A DNA stretch of 49,008 nt, from the NCBI GenBank assembly GCA_018883265.1, contig VEQK01000010.1, positions 1 to 49,008 of the forward strand, given 5' to 3'. The position numbers and the translations under genes were made by a program. The DNA is from Rhodocyclaceae bacterium (GTDB lineage Bacteria > Pseudomonadota > Gammaproteobacteria > Burkholderiales > Rhodocyclaceae). Below, piece after piece: positions 15,311 through 25,539 of this stretch (its first letter is position 1; each line of letters starts with the position of its first letter). The notes under the pieces are model-generated. The model was given only the letters and a program-made list of their open reading frames with translations, was not told where the DNA came from and did no database searches.

Positions 15311-16476
15311 CACCCAGAGATCTTGAACACGAGCTGGCGAAGCTGGAATCCGCACACCTGAAGCGTGTGCGCCGCACCCCTCAAAATCCCTGCGGTCCCG
15401 AGATGGTGCTGGATGGTCGCTCACTGGTGGCCTTCGCCAGCAACGACTACCTGGGACTTGCCAACGACCCGGCGCTCAAACAGGGGGCCATCACCGCGGT
15501 TGAACACTGGGGGGTGGGCGCAGGTGCATCTCCTCTGGTTAGCGGCCGGCTGGAGATCTTCGATGTGCTGGAACAGCGACTGGCCGAATTTGCCCAACGC
15601 GAAGCCGCCCTGTTTTTTCCTTCCGGCTTTCAAGCAAATCTCGGGGTACTCACTGCGCTGACCGATCGGCATGACGTGATTTTTGCCGACCGGGTCAACC
15701 ACGCATCGCTGATTGACGGCGCCCTGCTCGCGCGCGCTGAACATTGCCGCTATCAGCATACCGATCTTGCCGATCTGAAGCGCAAACTTGAAACCACACC
15801 GCTGAGCCAGGGCGGGGCGCGACTGATCGTGACCGATAGTGTGTTCAGCATGGATGGTGACGAGGCCCCGCTACGTGATTTGCTCGCGCTGGCCGAGCAA
15901 TACGATGCCTGGCTGGTTGTTGACGATGCACACGGTCTGGGCGTACTCGGCCCAAAGGGTCGGGGCAGCATTGCCGATGCAGGTCTGCCGGCCCACCCCA
16001 ATCTGGTCATGATTGGCACCTTAGGTAAAGCCGCTGGCGTTTCCGGTGCCTTTGTGGCCGGCCAGCGCAACGTCATCGAATGGCTGATCCAGCGCGCCCG
16101 CAGTTACATTTACACGACCGGCCCCAGCCCAATAATTGCCGGCGCCCTGCTTGCGTCGATTGACCGCATCCTTGAAGGTGATGACCTGCGGGCACAATTG
16201 CAAGATCATATTGCCCGATTACGCGCCGGGATTGCCCGGTTGAATCTGCCGTTTGCGCTCTTGCCCTCGCGAACGGGAATCCAGGCGCTGGTCATTGGTG
16301 ACAATGCCCAAACGCTCCAGATCGCCAACCGTTTACTGGATCTGGGTTATTGGGTGCCCGCCATTCGGCCACCTACCGTGGCAGTCGGATCAGCGCGGCT
16401 ACGCATCTCGCTCTCGGCGGCGCATAGCAGCGCACACATCGACGGACTCATCAAGGCGCTGGGCAAGGCCGTATGA
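15307..16476 (+). CDS. bioF: 8-amino-7-oxononanoate synthase (KAPA synthase)
   Basis: 389 residues. A PLP-dependent alpha-oxoamine synthase that condenses pimeloyl-[ACP] (or CoA) with alanine. Landmarks: FASNDYLGLAND, the Gly-rich GAGASPLVSG, VDDAHGLGVLG, and the cofactor lysine in MIGTLGKAAGVSGAF. The start ATG overlaps the bioA stop and the stop overlaps the bioH start, both as ATGA. Confidence 0.95.
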   Translation: MTPRDLEHELAKLESAHLKRVRRTPQNPCGPEMVLDGRSLVAFASNDYLGLANDPALKQGAITAVEHWGVGAGASPLVSGRLEIFDVLEQRLAEFAQREAALFFPSGFQANLGVLTALTDRHDVIFADRVNHASLIDGALLARAEHCRYQHTDLADLKRKLETTPLSQGGARLIVTDSVFSMDGDEAPLRDLLALAEQYDAWLVVDDAHGLGVLGPKGRGSIADAGLPAHPNLVMIGTLGKAAGVSGAFVAGQRNVIEWLIQRARSYIYTTGPSPIIAGALLASIDRILEGDDLRAQLQDHIARLRAGIARLNLPFALLPSRTGIQALVIGDNAQTLQIANRLLDLGYWVPAIRPPTVAVGSARLRISLSAAHSSAHIDGLIKALGKAV

Positions 16477-17201
16477 CAACACCCATTGTTCTGCTGCACG
16501 GCTGGGGCTTTACGCCGGCTGTCTGGCATCCGGTGATCACTGCGCTGACGGCACTTGGGGTATCGCCGGAACACATACTGGCGCCAGCACTCCCCCTTAC
16601 AGATACCGGCGAATCCGGTGCCGTGATTGACGCGCTGGCATCCCGCTTACCCGACCTATGCCATCTGGTGGGCTGGTCGCTGGGTGGCGAGTTGGCCCTG
16701 GCAGTGGCAGCCGCCCACCCGGAACGCATCGCATCGCTGACCCTGATCGCCAGCACCCCCTGCTTTATGAATCGGGACGATTGGTCTCTGGGCCAACCCG
16801 CTTTGCTGCTCGATGATTTCGATCAACGTCTGGCCGAGAACCCGGCAGCGCTGACCAAACGCTTTGCGACACTGATCCGCCATGGCGATATGGCCGCTAC
16901 GCGTGACCGCACGCTGAGCGACGCCCTCGACCAATGCGCGGATAACACTGCGGCGCGACTGGCCAACGGGCTCCGGTTCTTACGCACGATCGATCTCCGC
17001 AAGATCACCGTGCCAGTCTCTGTACCGTTCACCATTGTTCATGGTACCGCCGATGCCGTGGTGCCGTTGGGGGCCGCCGAGTCACTTCAACAGCGCCATG
17101 ACGCACGCATGATCCTGATTGATGGCGGTTGCCATGCACTCCCCTGCACCCACCCTATCGAGATGGCTGCGGCGATTCTGGATGTACGGAGCCCGGCATG
17201 A
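16473..17201 (+). CDS. bioH: Pimeloyl-[acyl-carrier protein] methyl ester esterase
   Basis: 242 residues, alpha/beta-hydrolase. HGWGF holds the oxyanion loop near residue 8, GWSLGG carries the nucleophilic Ser, HGTADAVVP the acidic residue, and GGCHALP the His, so the triad is complete. BioH removes the methyl group that BioC adds, ending chain synthesis at pimeloyl-ACP. It is coupled by ATGA overlaps to bioF and to bioC, which is the gene it functionally pairs with. Confidence 0.93.
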   Translation: MTTPIVLLHGWGFTPAVWHPVITALTALGVSPEHILAPALPLTDTGESGAVIDALASRLPDLCHLVGWSLGGELALAVAAAHPERIASLTLIASTPCFMNRDDWSLGQPALLLDDFDQRLAENPAALTKRFATLIRHGDMAATRDRTLSDALDQCADNTAARLANGLRFLRTIDLRKITVPVSVPFTIVHGTADAVVPLGAAESLQQRHDARMILIDGGCHALPCTHPIEMAAAILDVRSPA

Positions 17202-17971
17202 CGAACCCGGTGCGCCAGAGCTTTAATCGGGCGGCTGGCTCGTATGCAGCCAGCGCCGCCCTCCAGCAACTGGTGCGCGACCAGCTGCTGCGCCAGGCCA
17301 CTCGCGGCCTTAGCACCGACGATGCCGGCACCCTCCTGGATGCCGGTTGCGGCACCGGCGAACTCTTGCAACAACTACGTGATGATTTCCCCCGTGCCAT
17401 GATCATCGGCATTGATTTCGCCGAGGATATGCTCCGCCAGCAGGTGATGACCCCCGGGCTATGCCGGGTCAACGCTGATCTGCAGCAGCTGCCCATAGCC
17501 GATGCATCGATTGATCGGTATCTCTCCAGTCTGGCCTGGCAGTGGTGCGATATTGCGCGTGCGGTTTCCGAAGCTGCCCGGATTCTCCGCCCCGGTGGAC
17601 ATCTCTGGTTGACCACCCTGGTCAGCGGCACTTTTACCGAGCTGGCCCTGGCACTTGACCAGGTCGGGCTGCAGCCATCGCGTCACCTGCTGTCAATGCC
17701 TGATGCGACAAAGGTACTGAATCACTTCGAACAGGCAGCCTTGCAGGTTGTGCATAGCCAGCGCGATGCCGTGACGACCTGGCATGATGACTTTGCCAGC
17801 CTACGCCGTTCGATTCGGGGTGTCGGCGCAAATCACCTGCCTAGCCCCGTGCGAGAAGCCATTGATCGTAGCACCCGGCTGGCGTTAGTCCATGCCTATG
17901 AGCAGCAGCGCACCACCCACGGCTTGCCGCTCACCTACAATGTGCTGACGATCCATGCACAACGTTGCTGA
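17198..17971 (+). CDS. bioC: Malonyl-[acyl-carrier protein] O-methyltransferase
   Basis: 257 residues from the ATG at 17198, which overlaps the bioH stop as ATGA. The sequence begins VRQSFNRAAGSYAASAALQ, as BioC proteins do, and shows the SAM-binding motif LLDAGCGTGELL, then IGIDFAEDML and LSSLAWQWCDI. It methylates malonyl-ACP so that fatty acid enzymes can build the pimelate chain. The open frame upstream of this start overlaps bioH and is not conserved. Confidence 0.93.
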   Translation: MTNPVRQSFNRAAGSYAASAALQQLVRDQLLRQATRGLSTDDAGTLLDAGCGTGELLQQLRDDFPRAMIIGIDFAEDMLRQQVMTPGLCRVNADLQQLPIADASIDRYLSSLAWQWCDIARAVSEAARILRPGGHLWLTTLVSGTFTELALALDQVGLQPSRHLLSMPDATKVLNHFEQAALQVVHSQRDAVTTWHDDFASLRRSIRGVGANHLPSPVREAIDRSTRLALVHAYEQQRTTHGLPLTYNVLTIHAQRC

Positions 17972-17990
17972 GCACGCCACCAAGCACACC

Positions 17991-18650
17991 ATGACCCAGG
18001 CCTACTACATCACCGGCACCGACACTGAAATCGGTAAAACTCACGTGAGCTGCGCGCTGCTCGCCCGTGCGGCCATACAGGAGCTACGCGCTGCCGCACT
18101 CAAACCAATCGCCGCCGGTGTCGATGCCAACGGACACAATGAGGATGTCCTACGCCTGATGGCCGCCGCCAATGTGGCGCTGCCCGAGCCGACCATCAAT
18201 CCCTGGCGACTCGCCGAACCGCTCTCACCGCACATTGCTGCCCGCCGCGCCGGTGTGGAAATAACTACACCCCCGATTATCGAGTCTTTTCATGCGGCCT
18301 GCGAACAGACCGACCTGTTGCTGGTCGAAGGTGTCGGTGGCCTCTATGCCCCACTCTCCGACATCCTGAACCAACCGGACCTGATTCGCGAGCTCGATAT
18401 TCCCGTCATTCTGGTCGTCGGCCTACGGCTGGGCTGTCTAAATCATGCCCTTCTGACCACCGCCGCCCTGGCGCAGGAAGGCTGCGTGCTGGCGGGCTGG
18501 GTCGGCAACCTCATCGATCCATCATTTCAGGCGCAGGCAGACAATATCGATACCCTGCGTCAGCGCATCAGCGCACCCTGCCTGGGCATCCTGCCTTTTG
18601 ACCCGAAGGCCACCCCGGCCGATCTGGCAACAACCATCACCCTCCCGTAA
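17991..18650 (+). CDS. bioD: ATP-dependent dethiobiotin synthetase
   Basis: 219 residues from the ATG at 17991; an upstream in-frame ATG at 17955 would overlap bioC and add 12 atypical residues. The P-loop is GTDTEIGKTHVS. Other landmarks are AALKPIAAGV, LLVEGVGGLYAPLSD and VGLRLGCLNHALLT. It closes the ureido ring of dethiobiotin from DAPA and CO2. BioB, which would finish biotin, is not in the window. The next gene, yciB, follows after 11 bases. Confidence 0.95.
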   Translation: MTQAYYITGTDTEIGKTHVSCALLARAAIQELRAAALKPIAAGVDANGHNEDVLRLMAAANVALPEPTINPWRLAEPLSPHIAARRAGVEITTPPIIESFHAACEQTDLLLVEGVGGLYAPLSDILNQPDLIRELDIPVILVVGLRLGCLNHALLTTAALAQEGCVLAGWVGNLIDPSFQAQADNIDTLRQRISAPCLGILPFDPKATPADLATTITLP

Positions 18651-18661
18651 GATGCTGTTCC

Positions 18662-19198
18662 ATGAAAATCCTGTTTGATCTCCTGCCCATCGTACTGTTC
18701 TTCGCAGCCTTCAAGCTGGCCGACATCTATGTCGCCACCGCCGTGGCGATCGTTGCCACCGCTGTCCTGATCGGCTGGACCTGGCTCAAGACCCGCAAGG
18801 TGGACCCGATGCAATGGGTCAGTCTGGGGCTGATTGTCGTGTTCGGCGGCGCCACCATCTGGCTGCGTGACGAAACCTTCATCAAGTGGAAGCCGACCAT
18901 TCTTTACTGGCTGTTCGCGGTGGTGTTCCTGGTCTCCAACCAGTTCATGAAGAAGAATCTGGTCAAAGCCATGATGGGCCAGCAGATCCAGCTGCCCGAC
19001 GCGCTATGGCAACGCCTGAATCTGGCCTGGATCATTTTCTTCAGCGCCATGGGCGCCTTGAACCTTTTTGTGGCCTACCAGTTCGACACCGAGACGTGGG
19101 TCAGCTTCAAGCTTTTCGGTGGCATGGGTCTCATGCTGCTCTTTGTGCTGGCACAAGGTGTTTATATGTCCAGACATCTCCCCAAGGAAGGAAACTAA
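18662..19198 (+). CDS. yciB: Inner membrane-spanning protein YciB (intracellular septation protein A)
   Basis: 178 residues, five or six hydrophobic segments (about 3-23, 28-46, 53-70, 78-96, 119-141, 149-168). Family signatures are MKILFDLLPIVLFF, IWLRDETFIKWKPTILYW, and NLAWIIFFSAMGALNLFVAYQF. The YciB family is involved in cell envelope and septum synthesis in E. coli and interacts with elongation and division proteins. The stop TAA and the next start are adjacent (TAAATG with one shared junction), so yciI is co-translated. Confidence 0.94.
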   Translation: MKILFDLLPIVLFFAAFKLADIYVATAVAIVATAVLIGWTWLKTRKVDPMQWVSLGLIVVFGGATIWLRDETFIKWKPTILYWLFAVVFLVSNQFMKKNLVKAMMGQQIQLPDALWQRLNLAWIIFFSAMGALNLFVAYQFDTETWVSFKLFGGMGLMLLFVLAQGVYMSRHLPKEGN

Positions 19199-19501
19199 AT
19201 GCTCTATCTGATTGTTGGCGAAGATACGCCGAACTCGCTGGAAAAGCGTCTTGCCGTTCGTCCCGAACACGTGGCCCGCCTCCAGGCACTGCAGGCCGAA
19301 GGCCGTCTGATCCTGGCCGGCCCCTTCCCGGCGGTCGATTCACCGGATCCGGGCCCGGCCGGATTTACCGGTAGCGCCATTGTGGCCGAATTCGCCAGCC
19401 TGGAAGACGCCAAGGCCTGGGCGGCAGCCGACCCGTACGTAACCGCAGGCGTTTACGGCAACGTGACTGTCCGACCCTTTAAAAAAGTACTGCCCGCCTA
19501 G
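19199..19501 (+). CDS. yciI: YciI family protein
   Basis: 100 residues, small soluble ferredoxin-like fold. The pattern [21 protein letters not shown] (listed for its R..H..L spacing), [27 protein letters not shown] and the His/Asp pair match YciI, a family with a conserved His-Asp dyad and no settled function. It starts on the base after the yciB stop. In many Betaproteobacteria a bolA gene occupies the space between yciB and the parvulin gene; here yciI does. Confidence 0.88.
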   Translation: MLYLIVGEDTPNSLEKRLAVRPEHVARLQALQAEGRLILAGPFPAVDSPDPGPAGFTGSAIVAEFASLEDAKAWAAADPYVTAGVYGNVTVRPFKKVLPA

Positions 19502-19629
19502 TCCTGGAAAGATCGGCAAAAAGACTAGCCAAGACTCCCGCCACCCTTTATGCTGCTCGTTTAAGCCATTCATTTATGAAACAGTGGCTTATTCACCAAG
19601 ATTGACTACGAACGACCACGGAATAGAAC

Positions 19630-20430
19630 ATGACCCTCAAAGCCCTGCGCTCCAGCACCCTTCTCACGACGCTCGTTACTGCCGCCATCCTGTCGGCTGC
19701 TCCGGCACTGGCCGCCCCGGCGGCTGTCGCCACGGTTAACGGTACTGCCATCCCGCAATCGCTGGCCGATGCGCTCGTCGCCGAAAAGGTCTCTCAGGGC
19801 GCCCAGGATGGTCCGCAACTGCGCCAGGCGGTTCGTGAAGAACTGATCGACCGTGAGCTGATCGTTCAAGCCGCTAAAAAAGCCGGCCTTGAAAAACAGG
19901 CGGATGTACAGACTGCAATTCGCCTGGCCGACCAGGGTGTCCTCATCCGCGCCTACCAGATCACTTACGCGCAGAAGCATGTCCCCTCCGACGCTCAACT
20001 CAAGCAACTCTACGACCAGACCATGACGAACATGGGCAAGGAAGAGTTCAAGACGCGTCTGATCGTGGTTCAGAATCAGTCAACCGCGAAGGAAGTCAGT
20101 ACCAAGCTGGAGGGTGGTGACAGCTTTGAAAACGTTGCCAAGCAGTATTCGATCGGCCCGGGTGCCAAGGAAAATGGCGGCGATATTGGCTGGAACCCGA
20201 TTACTGCTTTCCCGAAGCCCGTGGGTGATGCCGTTATCAAACTGGGTAAGGGTAAGTACACAGCACCTGTCAATGCCGAAAATGTCTGGTTCATCGTTCA
20301 GCTGGAAGATCGTCGTCCGTTCACGCCACCGAGCTTTGACCAGGCCAAGGGTCAATTCCGCGATGCGGTGATCAATCAGGAGTTCCAGAAAGATCTCCAG
20401 AAGATGCGTGCTAGCGCCAAGGTTCAGTAA
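19630..20430 (+). CDS. Parvulin-type peptidyl-prolyl isomerase (periplasmic)
   Basis: 266 residues. A signal peptide covers residues 1-29 (hydrophobic 10-26, ALA|AP). Then comes a SurA/PrsA-like chaperone helix region (about 30-135) and one PpiC rotamase domain (about 137-235), marked by TRLIVVQNQSTAKEV, GDSFENVAKQYSIGP, NGGDIGWNP and FIVQLEDRRPF. It should help fold exported proteins in the periplasm. A hairpin terminator follows at 20450-20477. The gap from yciI (128 bases) suggests its own promoter. Confidence 0.9.
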   Translation: MTLKALRSSTLLTTLVTAAILSAAPALAAPAAVATVNGTAIPQSLADALVAEKVSQGAQDGPQLRQAVREELIDRELIVQAAKKAGLEKQADVQTAIRLADQGVLIRAYQITYAQKHVPSDAQLKQLYDQTMTNMGKEEFKTRLIVVQNQSTAKEVSTKLEGGDSFENVAKQYSIGPGAKENGGDIGWNPITAFPKPVGDAVIKLGKGKYTAPVNAENVWFIVQLEDRRPFTPPSFDQAKGQFRDAVINQEFQKDLQKMRASAKVQ

Positions 20431-20449
20431 GCTTTTACCGATACCAACG

Positions 20450-20477
20450 AAAAGGGAGGCCTAGGCCTCCCTTTTTT
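20450..20477. terminator. Bidirectional terminator between ppiC-like gene and purL
   Basis: A 26-base perfect palindrome (20450-20475, core GGGAGGCCTAGGCCTCCC) with A run on one side and T run on the other. It lies 19 bases after the PPIase stop and 28 bases after the purL end, so it can serve both convergent genes. Confidence 0.9.
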
Positions 20478-20504
20478 ACTGGTGACGCACTTGATGCGTG
20501 CCGG

Positions 20505-23500
20505 TCAACCTAGCGACTTGCGCGCGTTGCGGAACATGCGCAACCACGGGCCATCTTCGCCCCAGATCTCGCCGAACTTACCCGGGAACCATGACATCTG
20601 TAGCGTCCGGAACGTGCGCTCCGGGTGCGGCATCATCACGGTGAAACGACCATCCGGCGTTGTCACGCCGGCCACGCCCTGCGGCGAGCCATTCGGGTTG
20701 AACGGATAACGTTCAGTGGCGGCGCCTTGGCTGTCGATATAGCGCAGCGCCACCGATGCTTTGTTCAGATCGCCCGTATTGGCGAATTGCGCGCGACCTT
20801 CGCCGTGCGACACAATCACCGGGAGTTTGCTGTCGTGCATACCGGCCATGAAGATCGATGGCGAGTTGGGCACTTCGGCCATGACCAGACGCGCCTCGAA
20901 CTGTTCGCTCAAGTTACGCACAAAACGCGGCCAGTGGTCCGCACCCGGAATCAGGTCCTGCAGCGTGCTCATCATCTGACAGCCGTTACAGACCCCCAGC
21001 GCAAAGGTATCGGTACGGTTGAAGAACTGGGCAAAGCCATCACGCAGACGCTCGTTGAAGCGAATCGTGCGCGCCCAGCCCTGACCGGCGCCGAGCACAT
21101 CACCATACGAGAAGCCACCACAAGCGGCCAAGCCGGCAAAGTTTTTCAGGGTGACACGACCCGTCAGCAGATCGCTCATGTGGACATCGACGGCGCTGAA
21201 ACCGGCACGATCAAAGGCCGCGGCCATTTCAACCTGGCCATTGACGCCCTGTTCACGCAGGATGGCAACACGCGGACGTGCGCCGCTTGCGATGAAGGGC
21301 GCCGCAATGTTCTCAGAGGGATCAAACGACAGCGCCGCGAACAGACCGCGATCATCCTTATCAAGCAGCCGATCATACTCAGCCTGTGCACACGCCGGGT
21401 TATCACGCAGAGACTGGATACGGAACGAGGTTTCCGACCAGGCGCGCTGCAGTTCGACGCGCGGTTCGGCCAATACCGTTTTACCCATATGCGAGACGCG
21501 AAGTTCGTCGGTCTGATTCGGATAGCCCACCACTTCGGAGTAACGCGACAGACCATGCGTACGCAGGCGGGCCATCACGGCTTCGCGATCCGAACGACGC
21601 ACCTGGATCAACGCACCGAGTTCCTCGCTGAACAGTACGCGTAACAGCTTTTCGTTTCGACGGCCCTGCAGGATACCGGGCTTCTTGTCGTAATCGACGT
21701 CCTGATCCATCGGATCCACACAGAGGATATCGGCATTGATGGTCACGCCACAGCGCGAAGCAAAGGCCATTTCGGCAGCCGCCGCAAACAAACCACCGTC
21801 CGAACGGTCGTGATAGGCCAGTAGAAGACCGTCTTCATTGAGCGACTGAATCGCGGCGAAGAAGGCTTTGAGTTGCTGCGGATTATCGACATCCGGGGCG
21901 TCGTCGCCGGTAGCGCTGAACACCTGCGCCAATGCCGAACCCCCCAGGCGGTTCTTACCATTACCCAGATCAATCAGGATCAGTTCGCTGTCGGCGACAT
22001 CACGGTCGAGCACGGGTGTAAGTGTCTGGGCGATATCTGGAACACGGGCGAAAGCAGTGACGATCAACGACAACGGTGAAACGACTTCTTCAATCTTGCC
22101 ATTCTCATCCCAACGGGTGCGCATCGAGAGCGAGTCCTTGCCCACGGGAATGGATACATCCAGCGCCTGGCACAGATCTGACACGGCTTTTACCGTATCG
22201 AACAGGCGGGCATCTTCGCCAGGCGCACCAGCGGCGGCCATCCAGTTGGCCGAGAGTTTGATGTCGGCCATGGTGGCAACCCGGGCGGCCGCCAGATTGG
22301 TCAGCGCCTCGCCGACGGCCATGCGGCCGGAGGCCGGAGCATTAATCACGGCAACTGGCGTGCGCTCGCCCATGGCGAAGGCTTCGCCCAGACGGGTGTT
22401 GTAACCCATGGCCGTGACGGCGACGTCGGCCACCGGCACCTGCCACGGACCCACCATCTGGTCACGCGCTGTCAAACCACCCACGCTGCGATCACCAATG
22501 GTGATGAGGAATGACTTATCAGCCACGGTCGGCAGACGCATCACGCGATAGGCAGCCTCTTTGAGTTCGACAGCGTCAGTATCGAGTGCAACGCCCTCTT
22601 CTGCCTCATGCTTGACGTCACGCGTCATGCGCGGCGGCTTGCCGAGCAATGCCTGCATCGACATGTCGACCGCATGGTTGTTAAACAGGCTATCGCTGAC
22701 AATCAGTTGCCCTTCCGCGGTGGCCGTGCCGACCACGGCAAAGGGGCAACGCTCGCGTTCGCATAGGGCTGCGAAGCGCTCCAGATCCTTGGGGGCAATC
22801 GCCAGCACGTAACGCTCTTGCGCTTCGTTACACCAGAGTTCCGCCGGGCTCATGCCCGGATCTTCACTTTGAATGGCGCGCAGTTCGAAGCGGGCACCCA
22901 CGCCACCCGAGTGTGCGAGCTCCGGCATGGCGTTCGACAGACCGCCTGCACCGACATCGTGCACCGACAGAATCGGGTTATTAGCACCCATCTGCCAGCA
23001 GCGATCGATCACTTCCTGTGCCCGGCGTTCAATTTCGGGGTTGCCGCGTTGGACCGAGGCAAAGTCCAGATCGGCCTGGTTGCTGCCCGAGGCCATCGAC
23101 GAGGCAGCACCACCGCCGAGCCCGATCAGCATGCCTGGTCCGCCGAGCTGCACAAACAGTGTGCCCGGTTCGAAGCGTTCCTCTTTGAAGGACTGTTCGG
23201 CCTGGATCGAACCCACGCCACCGGCGATCATGATCGGCTTGTGATAACCGCGCACGATATCGCCGACCGGCTGTTCGTAGGTGCGGAAGTAACCCGCCAG
23301 ATTGGGGCGACCGAATTCATTATTAAACGCCGCGGCACCAATCGGGCCTTCGATCATGATGTCGAGCGCACTGGCGATGCGATCCGGTTTGCTGGCCGGC
23401 CGCTCCCACGGCTGCTTAGCATCCGGCAGGTTCAGGTTGGAGACCGTAAAACCACAGAGACCGGCTTTGGGCTTGGAGCCCTTGCCCGTGGCGCCTTCAT

Positions 23501-24449
23501 CACGGATCTCGCCACCGGAACCGGTCGCCGCTCCCGGAAAAGGGGAAATCGCCGTCGGGTGGTTATGTGTTTCGACTTTCGCCAGGTAGTGCGTCAGCTC
23601 GTTACTGAAGCTGTAAGTGCCATCAGCGCGCGGATAGAAGCGCTCGACTTCGGCACCTTCCATGATGGCGGCGTTATCCGAGTAGGCGACGATGGTGCCT
23701 TGCGGCGTTTTATTGTGCGTGTCGCGAATCATGCCGAACAGCGACTTGGCTTCGGTCACGCCGTCGATAATCCAGTCGGCGTTAAAAATCTTGTGGCGGC
23801 AATGTTCGGAGTTGGCCTGTGCGAACATCATCAGCTCTACATCGGTCGGATTACGTCCGGCTTCGGTGAAAATGGCCATCAGGTAGTCGACTTCGTCATC
23901 CGACAGCGCCAGACCCATGTCGCGGTTAGCAGCCTCCAGCGCCGCACCACCACCCGCCAGAATATCGACCGTCGCCAGGGGACGCGGCGCCACGTGATCA
24001 AACAGCGCATGCGCCGCCGCCACATTGTCGAGTACGGTTTCGATCATCCGATCATGCAGCAACGCCGCCATGGCGGCTCGTTCTGCGGCCGATGGGGTCT
24101 TTTTACCAATTGGCACGAAACGGGTAACGCGCTCAACGCGTACCACGTTGCCCAGGCCACAATGACGCAGGATGTCAGTGGCCTTCGAGGACCACGGAGA
24201 AATCGTGCCCAGACGCGGCGCGACGATGAAGGCGCCCGCAATATCAGTAACCGCACGGGTCGCTTCCAGAACCGCGTTCAAGCGCTCGGTTTCGGCCATA
24301 TCCAGCGGTGCGGATAATTCGACCAGATACAGGTGTTCGTTCTCGATTCCGGTGATGGCCGGCCAGGCGGTTTTGAGTCGCTCCAGGAGACGTTGGGTGC
24401 GGAATTCGGACAGCGCAACAGCGCCACGCAAGGCAATCACAGACGACAT
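20505..24449 (-). CDS. purL: Phosphoribosylformylglycinamidine synthase (large, single-chain)
   Basis: 1314 residues from the ATG at 24449; an in-frame extension to 24533 adds 28 residues without similarity to PurL. It makes FGAM from FGAR, glutamine and ATP in purine synthesis. Order of parts: N-terminal PurS-like domain with [11 protein letters not shown] (about 95-105), first AIRS half with [15 protein letters not shown] and [20 protein letters not shown], second AIRS half, and a C-terminal class I glutaminase domain with the nucleophile Cys in GVCNGCQMM plus [14 protein letters not shown]. Full length for the proteobacterial fused form. A TATAAT box at 24515-24510 on the minus strand and a 7-base-pair hairpin (24467-24484) lie upstream. 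Confidence 0.97.
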   Translation of the reverse strand: MSSVIALRGAVALSEFRTQRLLERLKTAWPAITGIENEHLYLVELSAPLDMAETERLNAVLEATRAVTDIAGAFIVAPRLGTISPWSSKATDILRHCGLGNVVRVERVTRFVPIGKKTPSAAERAAMAALLHDRMIETVLDNVAAAHALFDHVAPRPLATVDILAGGGAALEAANRDMGLALSDDEVDYLMAIFTEAGRNPTDVELMMFAQANSEHCRHKIFNADWIIDGVTEAKSLFGMIRDTHNKTPQGTIVAYSDNAAIMEGAEVERFYPRADGTYSFSNELTHYLAKVETHNHPTAISPFPGAATGSGGEIRDEGATGKGSKPKAGLCGFTVSNLNLPDAKQPWERPASKPDRIASALDIMIEGPIGAAAFNNEFGRPNLAGYFRTYEQPVGDIVRGYHKPIMIAGGVGSIQAEQSFKEERFEPGTLFVQLGGPGMLIGLGGGAASSMASGSNQADLDFASVQRGNPEIERRAQEVIDRCWQMGANNPILSVHDVGAGGLSNAMPELAHSGGVGARFELRAIQSEDPGMSPAELWCNEAQERYVLAIAPKDLERFAALCERERCPFAVVGTATAEGQLIVSDSLFNNHAVDMSMQALLGKPPRMTRDVKHEAEEGVALDTDAVELKEAAYRVMRLPTVADKSFLITIGDRSVGGLTARDQMVGPWQVPVADVAVTAMGYNTRLGEAFAMGERTPVAVINAPASGRMAVGEALTNLAAARVATMADIKLSANWMAAAGAPGEDARLFDTVKAVSDLCQALDVSIPVGKDSLSMRTRWDENGKIEEVVSPLSLIVTAFARVPDIAQTLTPVLDRDVADSELILIDLGNGKNRLGGSALAQVFSATGDDAPDVDNPQQLKAFFAAIQSLNEDGLLLAYHDRSDGGLFAAAAEMAFASRCGVTINADILCVDPMDQDVDYDKKPGILQGRRNEKLLRVLFSEELGALIQVRRSDREAVMARLRTHGLSRYSEVVGYPNQTDELRVSHMGKTVLAEPRVELQRAWSETSFRIQSLRDNPACAQAEYDRLLDKDDRGLFAALSFDPSENIAAPFIASGARPRVAILREQGVNGQVEMAAAFDRAGFSAVDVHMSDLLTGRVTLKNFAGLAACGGFSYGDVLGAGQGWARTIRFNERLRDGFAQFFNRTDTFALGVCNGCQMMSTLQDLIPGADHWPRFVRNLSEQFEARLVMAEVPNSPSIFMAGMHDSKLPVIVSHGEGRAQFANTGDLNKASVALRYIDSQGAATERYPFNPNGSPQGVAGVTTPDGRFTVMMPHPERTFRTLQMSWFPGKFGEIWGEDGPWLRMFRNARKSLG

Positions 24450-24466
24450 GAGCAGAACCCGGGAAA

Positions 24467-24484
24467 CCGGTACACAGGTACCGG
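24467..24484 (-). other. Hairpin in the purL leader
   Basis: CCGGTAC and GTACCGG (24467-24473 and 24478-24484) pair around a 4-base loop, 17 bases before the purL start codon on the minus strand. It is symmetric, so it could be an operator as well as an RNA hairpin. Confidence 0.35.
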
Positions 24485-24509
24485 CGAAGTGACAGAAAAC
24501 AAAGGGGGA

Positions 24510-24515
24510 ATTATA
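24510..24515 (-). promoter_or_regulatory. Candidate -10 box for purL
   Basis: The minus strand reads TATAAT from 24515 to 24510, a perfect sigma-70 -10 hexamer about 60 bases before the purL ATG. The region 17 bases upstream has no good -35, so activation or an extended element may be involved. Confidence 0.4.
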
Positions 24516-24562
24516 CGCTTCGGGCGCCGCCAAAATGGCTTTTCCATGGTCAAATCCTGCTC

Positions 24563-25474
24563 GTGGAGCTCTACTACTCGGACACCTTCGTTTTGCCCCT
24601 GCCGCCCGGGCACCGCTTCCCCATGGAGAAGTACGCCCTGCTGCGCTCGGCGCTGCTGGCCAGTGGCGACTTTACTCCCGATGAACTCCACCTCCCCCCG
24701 GCCGCGGATGACAACACTCTGAGTCTGGCTCATTGCCCCCAGTATATTCAAAGGGTTAGCCAGGGGCTTTTGTCGGCGGACGAGCAGCGCGCCATCGGAT
24801 TTCCCTGGACGCCGGCGATGGTCGAACGCTCCCGCCGCTCAGCCGGGGCCACGCTGGCCGCCGCCCGCGCCGCTCTGCGTGATGGGGTCGCGGCCAATCT
24901 GGCCGGCGGCACACACCATGCCCATTACGACCGGGGCGAGGGTTTCTGTGTCTTTAACGATGCGGCCGTTACGGCCCGCGCCCTGCAAGCGGCCGGTCTG
25001 GTCAGGCGCGTCGCCATTATCGACTGCGATGTGCACCAAGGTAACGGCACGGCCCATATTCTGGGAAGGGATCCATCGGTATTTACCTGCTCCCTGCACG
25101 GCGCCCGCAATTTTCCCTTTGACAAGGCGCAAAGCCATCTGGATATCGAGCTGCCCGACGAGACCGGGGATACCTCCTATCTGGCGGCCCTGGATCAGGC
25201 ACTGACACAGGCCATTGCGGCCGGCCCCTATGACCTGTGTATCTATCTGGCAGGCGCCGACCCGTACATGGACGACCGCCTGGGGCGGCTGTCACTGACC
25301 AAGGCAGGCCTACTGGCCCGTGACCGGCAGGTCCTGGAAACCTTCCGAAAGCGCCATATTCCGGTGGTGCTGGCCATGGCCGGTGGATACGCCCGCCCGA
25401 TTGAAGACACGGTCGATATCCACGCTGCCACTATCCGGCTCGCAAAACAGTTCGGCCGGCCTGCATCGCGATAA
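24563..25474 (+). CDS. Histone deacetylase family protein (AcuC / acetylpolyamine amidohydrolase-like)
   Basis: 303 residues from a GTG at 24563; the family N-terminus ([22 protein letters not shown], a 22-residue stretch in two halves: YYSDTF then GHRFPMEKY) begins immediately, so this start beats the ATG at 24623. The Zn-dependent deacetylase residues are all present: [19 protein letters not shown] with the His pair, [11 protein letters not shown] (Asp and His ligands), [12 protein letters not shown] (third Asp ligand) and the AGGYA tyrosine. Members remove acetyl groups from lysines, polyamines or small acyl amides; the partner here is unknown. It is divergent from purL with 113 bases between starts. 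Confidence 0.9.
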   Translation: MELYYSDTFVLPLPPGHRFPMEKYALLRSALLASGDFTPDELHLPPAADDNTLSLAHCPQYIQRVSQGLLSADEQRAIGFPWTPAMVERSRRSAGATLAAARAALRDGVAANLAGGTHHAHYDRGEGFCVFNDAAVTARALQAAGLVRRVAIIDCDVHQGNGTAHILGRDPSVFTCSLHGARNFPFDKAQSHLDIELPDETGDTSYLAALDQALTQAIAAGPYDLCIYLAGADPYMDDRLGRLSLTKAGLLARDRQVLETFRKRHIPVVLAMAGGYARPIEDTVDIHAATIRLAKQFGRPASR

Positions 25475-25539
25475 AATAGCGCATTGTCTTCCACCGGAGC
25501 ATCCGCTGCTGCCGACGGCTCCCGTCAGTCTGCTTTGTC

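Noticed and set aside
22818-24317. Long open frame (about 500 codons) opposite purL
   Set aside because: It is fully antisense to a complete, well-conserved purL. Its translation has no recognisable domain and is rich in Arg and His, typical of a GC-rich shadow frame.
24450-24533. 28-residue N-terminal extension of PurL
   Set aside because: The added residues do not resemble PurL and include the predicted -10 box; the family start is at 24449.
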